The notes: generated from the sequence alone by a model not told the origin. A DNA stretch of 18,803 bases from JBOGED01 sp050743625 (GCA_050743625.1 JBOGED010000151.1:1-18803); one strand, 5' to 3'. Positions 5,741-11,873 are shown, numbered from the stretch's first letter. Numbers and translations: made by a program.

Positions 5741-5769
5741 TTGACCCTTTATAAGTGGTCTAGTACGTT
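5741..5769 (+). promoter_or_regulatory. Promoter of the third array unit with embedded palindromic operator
   Basis: TTGACC (5741-5746), a 17-bp spacer and TACGTT (5764-5769). The 18-mer GACCCTTTATAAGTGGTC at 5743-5760 matches the one at 4645 at 14 of 18 positions. It differs at two positions from the perfect palindrome GACCACTTATAAGTGGTC. The deviations are at different positions in the two copies, so both are explained by one symmetric consensus. Confidence 0.73.
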
Positions 5770-5891
5770 TATGCCGCAGCCGGTGAGATTGCGGCTAATC
5801 CACCGGTCTGTTGCCGAAGAGACGGAAGCACCCCAATGCCTGGTTTGTGTGATCCGTCCCCCGCAAAACCCACTATTAGGGGGTATCAGAA
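5770..5891 (+). promoter_or_regulatory. 5' leader of the third array unit
   Basis: About 120 nt, related in blocks to the leader before member 6. GCCGGT pairs with ACCGGT (about 5780-5805), and a CGGAAGCACC and TTTGTG block follows. Short reading frames inside are not shared between the two leaders, so the conservation looks structural or historical rather than coding. Confidence 0.45.
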
Positions 5892-6173
5892 ATGCAACGG
5901 AAGCTTCGCACGATCATTGCTAGCTCGATGCTGGCTGCCCTGATGGCGCTGGGCTCCGCCCCTGCGGCCCACGCCGACGGCAAGCTCACCCAGGACAACG
6001 ACGTCGCCACCGCCATCGGCGGCAACGGCGGCAACGGCGGCATCGCCGTCGGCGTCGGTGTCTGCTTGATCAACGTCAGCGTGCTTGCGGCTGCTGGCTG
6101 CGCCAACAACGGCGTCGGCGACGCGAGTGGTGGTAACGGCGGTAGCGCCATTGCCATCGCTGATGAGAACTAG
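5892..6173 (+). CDS. Secreted Gly/Asn-rich two-cysteine protein, array member 8
   Basis: A 93-residue precursor with a 28-residue signal peptide (MQRKLRTIIA start, PAAHA end) and a mature chain of about 65 residues beginning DGKLTQDND. The core is GVCLINVSVLAAAGC, so the usual IQIAVV is changed, followed by ANNGVGDASGGNGG and a final ADEN. It is the first gene of the third unit, behind the promoter and palindrome at 5741-5769 and a leader of about 120 nt that resembles the one before member 6. GGGGG lies 8 nt before the ATG. Member 9 follows after 40 nt. Confidence 0.85.
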   Translation: MQRKLRTIIASSMLAALMALGSAPAAHADGKLTQDNDVATAIGGNGGNGGIAVGVGVCLINVSVLAAAGCANNGVGDASGGNGGSAIAIADEN

Positions 6174-6213
6174 CCCTGTTGATCGCTCAAGCTGATCACA
6201 GAGGGGATTAGTC

Positions 6214-6654
6214 ATGAAGCTTAGGACTATCTTGGCCAGTACCATGCTGGCTGCGCTGATGGCGCTGGGCTCCGCTCCCGCGGCCCACGCTGATGACGAC
6301 CCAACGACTGACAATGACACCGCCACCAGCACCGGTGGTGTCGGTGGCGCCGGGACTCTCGGCGCTGGCGTCGGTGTCTGCGGCGTCAACGTGGCTGGCG
6401 GTCCCGCCGGCTGCGAGAACAACGGCTTCGGTAACGCGAGCGGTGGCGACGGCGGTCCCGCGAGCGCCTACGCCGACCGCGACACCGTCCCGAAGTCGGA
6501 GACCACCGACCCGCCGGACGACGAGGTTGCGGTGGCTGGCGGCGGTAACGGTGGCGCCAGCGCCAGTGGCGGCGCCGCGTGCGCTATCGCTGACAACGAC
6601 AATCCCGCGCTGCCCGCAGAGTGCCCGGTCCCGGCCGCGGCCCCTGCGAAGTAG
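6214..6654 (+). CDS. Long divergent member 9 of the secreted array, four cysteines
   Basis: A 146-residue precursor whose 26-residue signal peptide (ending LGSAPAAHA) is typical of the family, but whose mature part is about 120 residues. The first half follows the family plan in diverged form: DNDTATSTGGVGGAG, VGVCGVNVAGGPAGC with the cysteines 10 rather than 11 apart, then ENNGFGNASGGDGG. A linker rich in Asp, Pro and Thr (about residues 90-103) leads to a second Gly block (VAVAGGGNGGASASGG) and a second cysteine pair (AACAIAD and AECPVP), ending in a Pro/Ala tail instead of AD-x-N. It is a plausible duplicated or extended partner of the short members, for instance a cell-wall-facing or nucleating subunit (inference). 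It is last in the third unit and ends before the terminator at 6674-6703. Confidence 0.83.
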   Translation: MKLRTILASTMLAALMALGSAPAAHADDDPTTDNDTATSTGGVGGAGTLGAGVGVCGVNVAGGPAGCENNGFGNASGGDGGPASAYADRDTVPKSETTDPPDDEVAVAGGGNGGASASGGAACAIADNDNPALPAECPVPAAAPAK

Positions 6655-6673
6655 AGCTACGCACAAGCACCAC

Positions 6674-6703
6674 CGAGGGACCGGAGCGTGCTCCGGTCCC
6701 TCG
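6674..6703 (+). terminator. Terminator of the third array unit
   Basis: A perfect 13-bp stem, CGAGGGACCGGAG with CTCCGGTCCCTCG, and a 4-nt loop. It is the third copy of the GGGACCGG terminator family. It lies between convergent genes, 19 nt from the end of the DUF427 gene, so it may serve both strands. Confidence 0.8.
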
Positions 6704-6721
6704 ACCTTTCCGCGACGCGGC

Positions 6722-7543
6722 TTATGAGAACGGCGTAGGGCCGCAGATCTGTTGCTGGCCGTCGACCTCCAACTCGACCTTCTCGTTGAAGAAGCAGAAG
6801 CGGCCGGCGATCTTGCCGACCTCTGGCAATGGATCGGCGTAACTCCAGACGAGATCTGGTACCACCGTCTCTCCGATGCGAACCGACCAGTACGACGCGA
6901 GGCCCTTGTACGGGCAACGGGTGAGTGTGGGCGTCGGTGTGAGCAGGTCGGTCCGGACGTCTGAAGCCGGCAGGTAGTACCGCGGCGGGAGGCCGCTTTC
7001 GAACAGGATCCTTGGCCGCAGGCTGTCGGCTAAGACCTCGCCGTCTCGCAGCACGAGCACGTGCCGTGAGCTGTCAAGGACGTCAACGCGATGATAGGGA
7101 TCGCGGGCGTGGACGAAGACCTCTTCGTCTTCCTCGAACCAGTGGTCCATGCGATCCCAGTAGAACGCCTGGTACCCCGAGATGGGGGGCGTGTGCTCCA
7201 ACGGCTTTGGGTAGGCCCACACCGCATCTTGTGCGACCCGGCCGCCGGCTCGAACGGACCAGTACGACGCTTCGCCCTTAAAGGGGCAATGCGTTCGGTG
7301 GTTGCTCGGTTCTAGCAGGTCCTTACGGACATCCTCTTCCGGTAGGTAGTAGACCGGGAGGATCCCGGTCTCGTGGAGCAGCTTCGCTTGCCGAGTGTCG
7401 GCAACTATCTCACCACCGAACATCACGCGAACCCGCCGGGGCGAGTCCTCCCAAAGCAAGACGTGGGCTGGTCCCTCTCGTGTGAAGTTGAACTCGCCCT
7501 GCGCGTACTCCCCGAACGGGCCACTGCCCACGGTCAGTGCCAT
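6722..7543 (-). CDS. Tandem double-DUF427 domain protein
   Basis: This 273-residue protein consists of two DUF427 (NTP_transf_9-like fold) domains. The first spans about residues 35-125 and the second about 150-250. Each domain shows the family landmarks: GGE(I)VADT and DGEVLADS, then YYLPEEDVRKDLL and YYLPASDVRTDLL. CPFKGEASYWSV (86-97) and CPYKGLASYWSV (210-221) follow, and then VW-x-Y. Biochemical function of the family is unknown. The start is set by AGGAGG 7 nt before the ATG. It is the last gene of a minus-strand cluster, 18 bp after the methyltransferase, and converges on the secreted array. It is probably cytosolic. Confidence 0.92.
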   Translation of the reverse strand: MALTVGSGPFGEYAQGEFNFTREGPAHVLLWEDSPRRVRVMFGGEIVADTRQAKLLHETGILPVYYLPEEDVRKDLLEPSNHRTHCPFKGEASYWSVRAGGRVAQDAVWAYPKPLEHTPPISGYQAFYWDRMDHWFEEDEEVFVHARDPYHRVDVLDSSRHVLVLRDGEVLADSLRPRILFESGLPPRYYLPASDVRTDLLTPTPTLTRCPYKGLASYWSVRIGETVVPDLVWSYADPLPEVGKIAGRFCFFNEKVELEVDGQQQICGPTPFS

Positions 7544-7561
7544 GATCTTGCCTCCTACGCG

Positions 7562-8143
7562 TTAGTCCCTTCGAGGAAGCCGGTGGACAGATACGGCATA
7601 GTCCCCACCGGTGAACGGCTGCCTATCCCAGGTTACCCAGCGTCCCGCCGGCTCAAGAGCGGCGCTGGCCGCCATCTCGTCGTAGCGGTGCAAGGTCAGC
7701 GACCCGGCCACCAGCTGGAACCCGTTCACGAGCAACCCACCGGGCGCGAGATGGGCGGCCATGTTGTCGATCACCGCTGGCTCGCTGCCCGGTTGGAGGA
7801 AGAGCATGACGTTGCCGGCGAGGACAACGGCGTCGAATCTCGTCTCCGGGAGCCGCACCGTGGCGAGGTCGGCGAGAACCCAACGGATGCCAGGCCCTTT
7901 GCTCGCGGCGACGGTGAGCATCCGCTCGTCGATGTCGACTCCCACCACGTCGAGACCTCGCCGATCCAGCTCAATGGCCACGCGCCCTGTTCCGCAGCCA
8001 GCGTCCAGCACCGATCGGACGGCCAGAGACTCGACGAAGTCCGCCTCGCCATGGACGTTCTCCCCGCGAGCGGCGCGTTCTTCCCAGCGGCGATCGTATC
8101 CCTGCGCGCCTCGGGAAGCATCCCAAAGGGAGCGGCGCCTCAT
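7562..8143 (-). CDS. Class I SAM-dependent methyltransferase
   Basis: A 193-residue protein with the Rossmann-like SAM-binding signature: motif I VLDAGCGTG at residues 45-53 and the acidic residue Asp70 at the end of strand 2 (VVGVDID). A motif-IV-like region, RFDAVVLAGNVMLFL, is followed by LAPGGLLVNGF, as in many Methyltransf_25/11 proteins. The substrate cannot be told from the sequence. Its ATG overlaps the stop of the msrB gene by four bases (ATGA), so the two are translationally coupled. It is probably a small-molecule methyltransferase in the cytosol. Confidence 0.9.
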   Translation of the reverse strand: MRRRSLWDASRGAQGYDRRWEERAARGENVHGEADFVESLAVRSVLDAGCGTGRVAIELDRRGLDVVGVDIDERMLTVAASKGPGIRWVLADLATVRLPETRFDAVVLAGNVMLFLQPGSEPAVIDNMAAHLAPGGLLVNGFQLVAGSLTLHRYDEMAASAALEPAGRWVTWDRQPFTGGDYAVSVHRLPRRD

Positions 8144-8538
8144 TCGTCCTTATCGAGGTCGAGCGCGACCGAGTTGATGCAGTAGCGCTGCCCTGACGGC
8201 GCGGGGCCGTCGTCGAACACGTGACCGAGGTGCGAGCCGCAGGTGTTGCATCCCACCTCGGTGCGGCGCATGAACAAACTGCGGTCTTCCTCGAACCTGA
8301 CGGCGTCAGGGGTTACGGGCTCCCAGAAGCTCGGCCAGCCGGTTCCCGAGTCATACTTGGTGTCCGACTGGAACAGCGGGGCCTCACAGGCGGCGCAGCG
8401 GTAGAGACCTGGCTCTTTGGTATCCCAATACCCGCCGGTGAACGCTTGCTCGGTTCCCTTCTCTCGTAGCACGCGGTATTGCTCTGGCGTCAGGCGGGAT
8501 CGCCATTCCGGCTCCGGGAGGTTGACCTGCTCAGTCAT
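8140..8538 (-). CDS. msrB: Peptide methionine (R)-S-oxide reductase
   Basis: MsrB reduces methionine-R-sulfoxide in proteins and free peptides, using thioredoxin or a similar donor. The 132-residue protein has the full SelR domain. Structural zinc ligands are Cys48 and Cys51 (CAAC) and Cys97 and Cys100 (CNTC). The substrate-pocket GTGWPSFW is at 65-72, HLGHVFDDGP at 103-112, and the catalytic Cys120 is in RYCINS. The ATG at 8538 was chosen because the product then begins like other MsrB proteins. A GTG at 8574, directly after the preceding stop codon, would add 12 residues with no better ribosome-binding site. There is no signal peptide, so it is cytosolic. It lies between the amidohydrolase and the coupled methyltransferase. 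Confidence 0.96.
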   Translation of the reverse strand: MTEQVNLPEPEWRSRLTPEQYRVLREKGTEQAFTGGYWDTKEPGLYRCAACEAPLFQSDTKYDSGTGWPSFWEPVTPDAVRFEEDRSLFMRRTEVGCNTCGSHLGHVFDDGPAPSGQRYCINSVALDLDKDE

Positions 8539-8574
8539 CGCGCGGCTCGCTTTCACTCGGTGGTCGGCAGCCAC

Positions 8575-9813
8575 TTAGCCCATAGTGGCTGCACCCTTCG
8601 TCGCCAGCCACCGCCTGATCGTTTCAGCGAACACCGCGACACCAGATGGGAGGGCGGCCTCGTCGATGTCGAACTCGGGACTGTGGTGGGGAGCGCCGAT
8701 GCCCAGCCGCTCGTTCGCGATGCCGAGCATGAACATGCTCACGGGGATACCGGTCGCGCCGAAGGCGTAGAAGTCCTCGCCGCCGAGGGTCGGGTCGGGA
8801 TCGGGGACGACGCGCTCGGGTCCGAGCACCGCGCGGGCTGACGCCGCGACCATCTGGGTCAGCTCTGGCTCGTTGGAGCCCACGGGATAGCCGTGCTCGA
8901 GCTCGACGGTCGCGGTCGCGCGATACGTCGCCGCGACCGCGCGCACGATCTCGGGGACCCGGCGTTGGAGCAGCTCGCGATTGTGCTGGTGCACGGCGCG
9001 CATTGTCCCGGTCAAGGTGACCGTTGGCGCGATGATGTTGTGGCGGGTGCCACCCTGGATCGTGCCGAACGTCACGACGACGGGTTGAACTGGGTTGACC
9101 TCGCGGGCGACGAATTGCTGGACAGCCAGCACGATTTGCGCGGCGATCGGGATCGCGTCGACCGCGGTGTCCGGGTGAGCCGCATGGCCTCCGGAGCCGT
9201 GGACGGTGATCGTGATCATGTCGTCCGAGCCAGTGACCGGGCCGCTGCGCAACGCGACGATCCCGGATGGGTACCGGCTCGAGACATGGAGCGCGATCAT
9301 CGCCTGCGGGCGCGCGGTTATGGGCCAGCCACCCGACTGCAACGGGTCGTCCAACACACCCGCGGCGACCATCGGCTCCGCGCCACCTGGCCCCTCTTCC
9401 GCCGGTTGGAAGTAGAGCGTGACGCTTCCGGGGACGTGATCGACCTGGCAGAGGAGCTCGGCGAGCCCCAGCGCCACCGCGACGTGGGCGTCGTGACCGC
9501 ACGCGTGGGACACGCCTTCGGTCTCCGACCGGTACCCATCCCGACCCTCTGCCTCTCGCACCGGCAGCGCGTCCATGTCCGCGCGCACGCCGATGCAGCC
9601 GGGACCGTCGCCATGGATGACCGCGACCACGCCAGTGCCCACCACCCGGCGGTGGGCGATGCCTAACTCGTCGAGCACAGACTCGACGTAGGCTGCGGTC
9701 TCGTACTCGGCGAACCCCAACTCCGGGCGCCGATGAAGGATGCGACGATGTGCCCGCACACGCCCACCGAGCTCATCCGCCGCAGCCCGAATCGATTCGG
9801 TATCGAACTGCAT
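8575..9813 (-). CDS. M20-family amidohydrolase (aminoacylase/hippurate hydrolase type)
   Basis: A metal-dependent hydrolase of the M20D amidohydrolase group, 412 residues, close to the usual 390-420. Recognisable motifs in order are LHRRPELGFAEYET near the N-terminus, GVRADMDALPV, HACGHDAH with metal ligands, QPAEEGPGGA containing the catalytic Glu pair, and the dimerisation-domain GSGGHAAHP. GTRHNIIAP, TLGGEDFYAF and HHSPEFDIDE follow. Likely substrates are N-acyl amino acids or related amides; the exact one is not deducible. The ATG at 9813 gives the standard N-terminus. The longer frame to 9969 would overlap the divergent gene and is not protein-like. It is the first gene of the minus-strand cluster. 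Confidence 0.93.
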   Translation of the reverse strand: MQFDTESIRAAADELGGRVRAHRRILHRRPELGFAEYETAAYVESVLDELGIAHRRVVGTGVVAVIHGDGPGCIGVRADMDALPVREAEGRDGYRSETEGVSHACGHDAHVAVALGLAELLCQVDHVPGSVTLYFQPAEEGPGGAEPMVAAGVLDDPLQSGGWPITARPQAMIALHVSSRYPSGIVALRSGPVTGSDDMITITVHGSGGHAAHPDTAVDAIPIAAQIVLAVQQFVAREVNPVQPVVVTFGTIQGGTRHNIIAPTVTLTGTMRAVHQHNRELLQRRVPEIVRAVAATYRATATVELEHGYPVGSNEPELTQMVAASARAVLGPERVVPDPDPTLGGEDFYAFGATGIPVSMFMLGIANERLGIGAPHHSPEFDIDEAALPSGVAVFAETIRRWLATKGAATMG

Positions 9814-9819
9814 AATCCG

Positions 9820-10500
9820 ATGATGGCACGAGAAGCCCCCCGTGTGGGGGATGTACGCGAAACTGGAGGAGGGTTCGGGCGCCTCGCGCTGCTCGCCGTG
9901 CCGATCGTCGCGCTGTCGATCGCGGGAATCTTGGCCGCGGCCTTCACGCCGCTTCTCGTCCGCGACCACCCGCTCCTGCTGATCCTCCTCGAGTCGCGGA
10001 ACCGTTACCTGCTTCTTGTCGCTGGCAAGGTCGGGGTGGCGGAGTTCGTCGTCGTCGCGGTCATGAGGCGGTTCGCGAGCGATCCATTCTTCTACCTGCT
10101 GGGACGCTGGTACCGCGACGTGGCCGATGGGTGGGTCGCCAAGCGCGGCGGCGTCCGCCTGACGCAGGTGGTGGAGGCGCTCTTCCGCCGGGTCGCGGGA
10201 ATCACGGTGCTGTTGTTTCCCGGCGCGCTGGTGTGTATCTTGGCCGGGTCGACCGGGATGTCGCCGCGCCGGTTCGTGACGTTGAACCTGATCGGCAGCT
10301 TGGTGACGGTTGTCGGGCTGCGGCTCCTCGCGGACGTCGCCGCCGGCCCTCTCGACGTGATCGTGCGGTTCAACGATCGGAACGCGGGATGGCTGACGGT
10401 GGTATTCGTCGTGGCGACCGTCGCGTGGGTGGGTACTCGTTCTCGGCGCCAGCCTCGGCCAAACGGTCCCACACAGGGTGGGGGGAGTCCGGCAGAGTAG
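9820..10500 (+). CDS. VTT/DedA-like integral membrane protein
   Basis: A 226-residue protein with several hydrophobic helices: LALLAVPIVALSIAGILAAA near residues 22-41, then about 55-85, 125-145, 155-180 and 195-215. The central part has the DedA/VTT arrangement FYLLGRWY then FRRVAGITVLLFPGALVCIL, followed by AGSTGMSPRRF. This is a diverged form of the (F/Y)xRFxPxxR-AG-M pattern. DedA-family members act in lipid or undecaprenyl-phosphate handling and membrane homeostasis; that role here is inference. The start lies only 6 bp from the divergent amidohydrolase start. CATAAT at 9811-9816 could be a -10 box giving a leaderless mRNA. The exonuclease gene follows after 4 nt, so the two are probably co-transcribed. 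Confidence 0.82.
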   Translation: MMAREAPRVGDVRETGGGFGRLALLAVPIVALSIAGILAAAFTPLLVRDHPLLLILLESRNRYLLLVAGKVGVAEFVVVAVMRRFASDPFFYLLGRWYRDVADGWVAKRGGVRLTQVVEALFRRVAGITVLLFPGALVCILAGSTGMSPRRFVTLNLIGSLVTVVGLRLLADVAAGPLDVIVRFNDRNAGWLTVVFVVATVAWVGTRSRRQPRPNGPTQGGGSPAE

Positions 10501-10504
10501 GGGT

Positions 10505-11500
10505 ATGGAGGCGCTCTCTCTGTTCGATGTGGATCTTGGTCAGGTCGATCCTGTCACGCCGCGACCTCTCCGGACGCCTGAGGCACGCCCTTGCGTACCC
10601 ACCGAGCGCCTTCCCGTGCTCCTGGCGATCGACGGCAACTCACTCGCCCACCGCGCCTTCCACGGGTACCCGGCAGGTGAGGCGTTGCGGGGACTCTGCT
10701 CCCTACTCGCCGCCGTCGCGGACCGCGTGGGAGCGCACGCCACGGTCGTGGGCTTTGACTCGACCGTGAGATCGTCGCGCCGGGAGCGGTGGCCGCGGTA
10801 CAAGGCCCAACGGCCGCCGAAGGAGGCCGCGCTGCGGCACCTCATCGCCTCCGCCAGCGCGCTGCTGTCCGAGCTTGGCGTGGCGGTCGCCACCGTGGAC
10901 GGCTGGGAGGCCGACGACATCCTCGCCTCCGCGGCCGCCACAGCCGAGGCGGTGGGCTGGCGCTGCATGCTCGCAACCTCGGACAGGGACGCGTATGCGC
11001 AGGTCAGCGAGACGACGACGGTGCTACGGCTCCGCACGGGCATGGAACATGCGATCGAGATCACACCTGAGCGGCTGCGCGCCGAGGTCGGCGTCGATCC
11101 CACCCAGTACGTCGAGTTCGCCGCGTTGCGAGGGGACGTATCAGACAACCTCGACGGTGTGCCGGGAGTCGGCCGCACTCGCGCCGCGGCCCTGCTCGCG
11201 GCCTACCCGACGGTCTGTGCCGCGGTCGCCGATCCCATCGGGTGCCGCAGCGTCTTGGGTCGCCCTGTTGGGCAAGCGCTGCTCGACGACCTGGCCGATC
11301 CCCCGTCCTCGCGGTTCCTCCGCAACGTCGCGGTGATGACCGTCCGGCGCGATCTGCCCCTCGACCTTGAGGCCTGCCATCGCCGCGCCGCCCCCGAGCG
11401 CATCGAGCGTGTGCTCCGCGCTCGTGGCCTTGGCGGGGTCGCCGGCCGCCTCGCCATCGCGTTCGGCGCTCGCCCGGACTGGCCTCCTCCGCCTCAATGA
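10505..11500 (+). CDS. Stand-alone 5'-3' exonuclease (PolA N-terminal/FEN-like)
   Basis: A 331-residue protein matching the 5'-3' exonuclease domain found at the N-terminus of DNA polymerase I, here without any polymerase part. After about 40 extra residues, metal-binding acidic motifs appear in order: AIDGNSLAHRAF (Asp43), GWEADDILAS (135-138) and TSDRDAYAQV (159-162). The helix-hairpin-helix GDVSDNLDGVPGVG follows at 210-223. The product would trim or cleave flap and RNA-primed DNA ends. It begins 4 nt after the upstream membrane-protein gene. Its last codons overlap the start of the alkyltransferase-like gene (ATGA), a coupling that suggests a DNA-repair pair. Confidence 0.93.
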   Translation: MEALSLFDVDLGQVDPVTPRPLRTPEARPCVPTERLPVLLAIDGNSLAHRAFHGYPAGEALRGLCSLLAAVADRVGAHATVVGFDSTVRSSRRERWPRYKAQRPPKEAALRHLIASASALLSELGVAVATVDGWEADDILASAAATAEAVGWRCMLATSDRDAYAQVSETTTVLRLRTGMEHAIEITPERLRAEVGVDPTQYVEFAALRGDVSDNLDGVPGVGRTRAAALLAAYPTVCAAVADPIGCRSVLGRPVGQALLDDLADPPSSRFLRNVAVMTVRRDLPLDLEACHRRAAPERIERVLRARGLGGVAGRLAIAFGARPDWPPPPQ

Positions 11501-11814
11501 CCGCGTTTCAAGAGGCCGTCGCGGCGGTGCTCCTGTCACTGCAGTCCGGCCAGGTCGTGACGTATGGCGAGGTCGCGCGTGAGGCCGGGTTCCCTGGCGC
11601 CGCCCGCGCCGTGGGGACATTCCTTCGTGACCATGAGGGCTACCCCTGGTGGCGCGTCGTCCGCGCTGACGGCCGGCTGGCATGCGCAACGCCTTCAGAG
11701 CAGGCCGAGCGACTCCTCGGCGAGGGCGTCACCGTGCGTGACGGCAGGGTCCGGCGATCCCCGCCCACCACCCCTTATGGCCAGGTTTCGTCACGCATGC
11801 GTGAGAAAACCTGA
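11497..11814 (+). CDS. Alkyltransferase-like protein (ATL), MGMT-fold without the acceptor cysteine
   Basis: A 105-residue protein with the DNA-binding domain of O6-alkylguanine-DNA alkyltransferases: VVTYGEVAREAG at 20-31 and GAARAVGTFLR at 34-44. The active-site loop PCHR of true alkyltransferases reads PWWR at 50-53, with Trp51 in place of the acceptor Cys. This is the hallmark of ATL proteins, which bind O6-alkylguanine lesions, flip the base and hand the site to nucleotide excision repair. That hand-off is family knowledge, not visible here. It overlaps the exonuclease gene by four bases. Its last 18 or so codons lie inside the palindrome 11762-11833, which also supplies the stop codon, so the C-terminal tail may be a recent addition. 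Confidence 0.9.
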   Translation: MTAFQEAVAAVLLSLQSGQVVTYGEVAREAGFPGAARAVGTFLRDHEGYPWWRVVRADGRLACATPSEQAERLLGEGVTVRDGRVRRSPPTTPYGQVSSRMREKT

Positions 11815-11833
11815 CCATAAGGGGTGGTGGGCG
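11762..11833. repeat. 72-bp near-perfect palindrome at the end of the ATL gene
   Basis: The arms are CGCCCACCACCCCTTATGG (11762-11780) with its exact complement at 11815-11833, then CAGGTTT/AAACCTG (11782-11788 and 11807-11813). At the centre is the perfect palindrome TCACGCATGCGTGA (11791-11804). Only three of 36 pairs mismatch and there is no unpaired loop. No T run follows. It could act as a terminator-like hairpin or a cruciform, or be a mobile palindromic element. Confidence 0.92.
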
Positions 11834-11842
11834 TAGGATGTA

Positions 11843-11873
11843 TTGGACTTTCGGGGTCTATCCCTTTTATGGT
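11843..11873 (+). promoter_or_regulatory. Possible promoter of the secreted acidic protein
   Basis: TTGGAC (11843-11848) and TATGGT (11868-11873) are 19 bp apart in an AT-richer stretch just after the palindrome. TATATT at 11876 is an alternative -10. The gene follows with AAGGAG close to its ATG at 11904. The promoter elements are suboptimal, so the exact start is uncertain. Confidence 0.35.

Noticed and set aside
5755..5770. DasR-type site suggested by AGTGGTCTAG in the third-unit promoter
   Set aside because: Only the left half matches the known AGTGGTCTAGACCACT pattern, and the second promoter has no full match. The centred 18-bp dyad explains both promoters better.
11497..11814. Active O6-methylguanine-DNA methyltransferase
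   Set aside because: The acceptor Cys of PCHR is replaced by Trp, so alkyl transfer is not possible; the ATL class fits.
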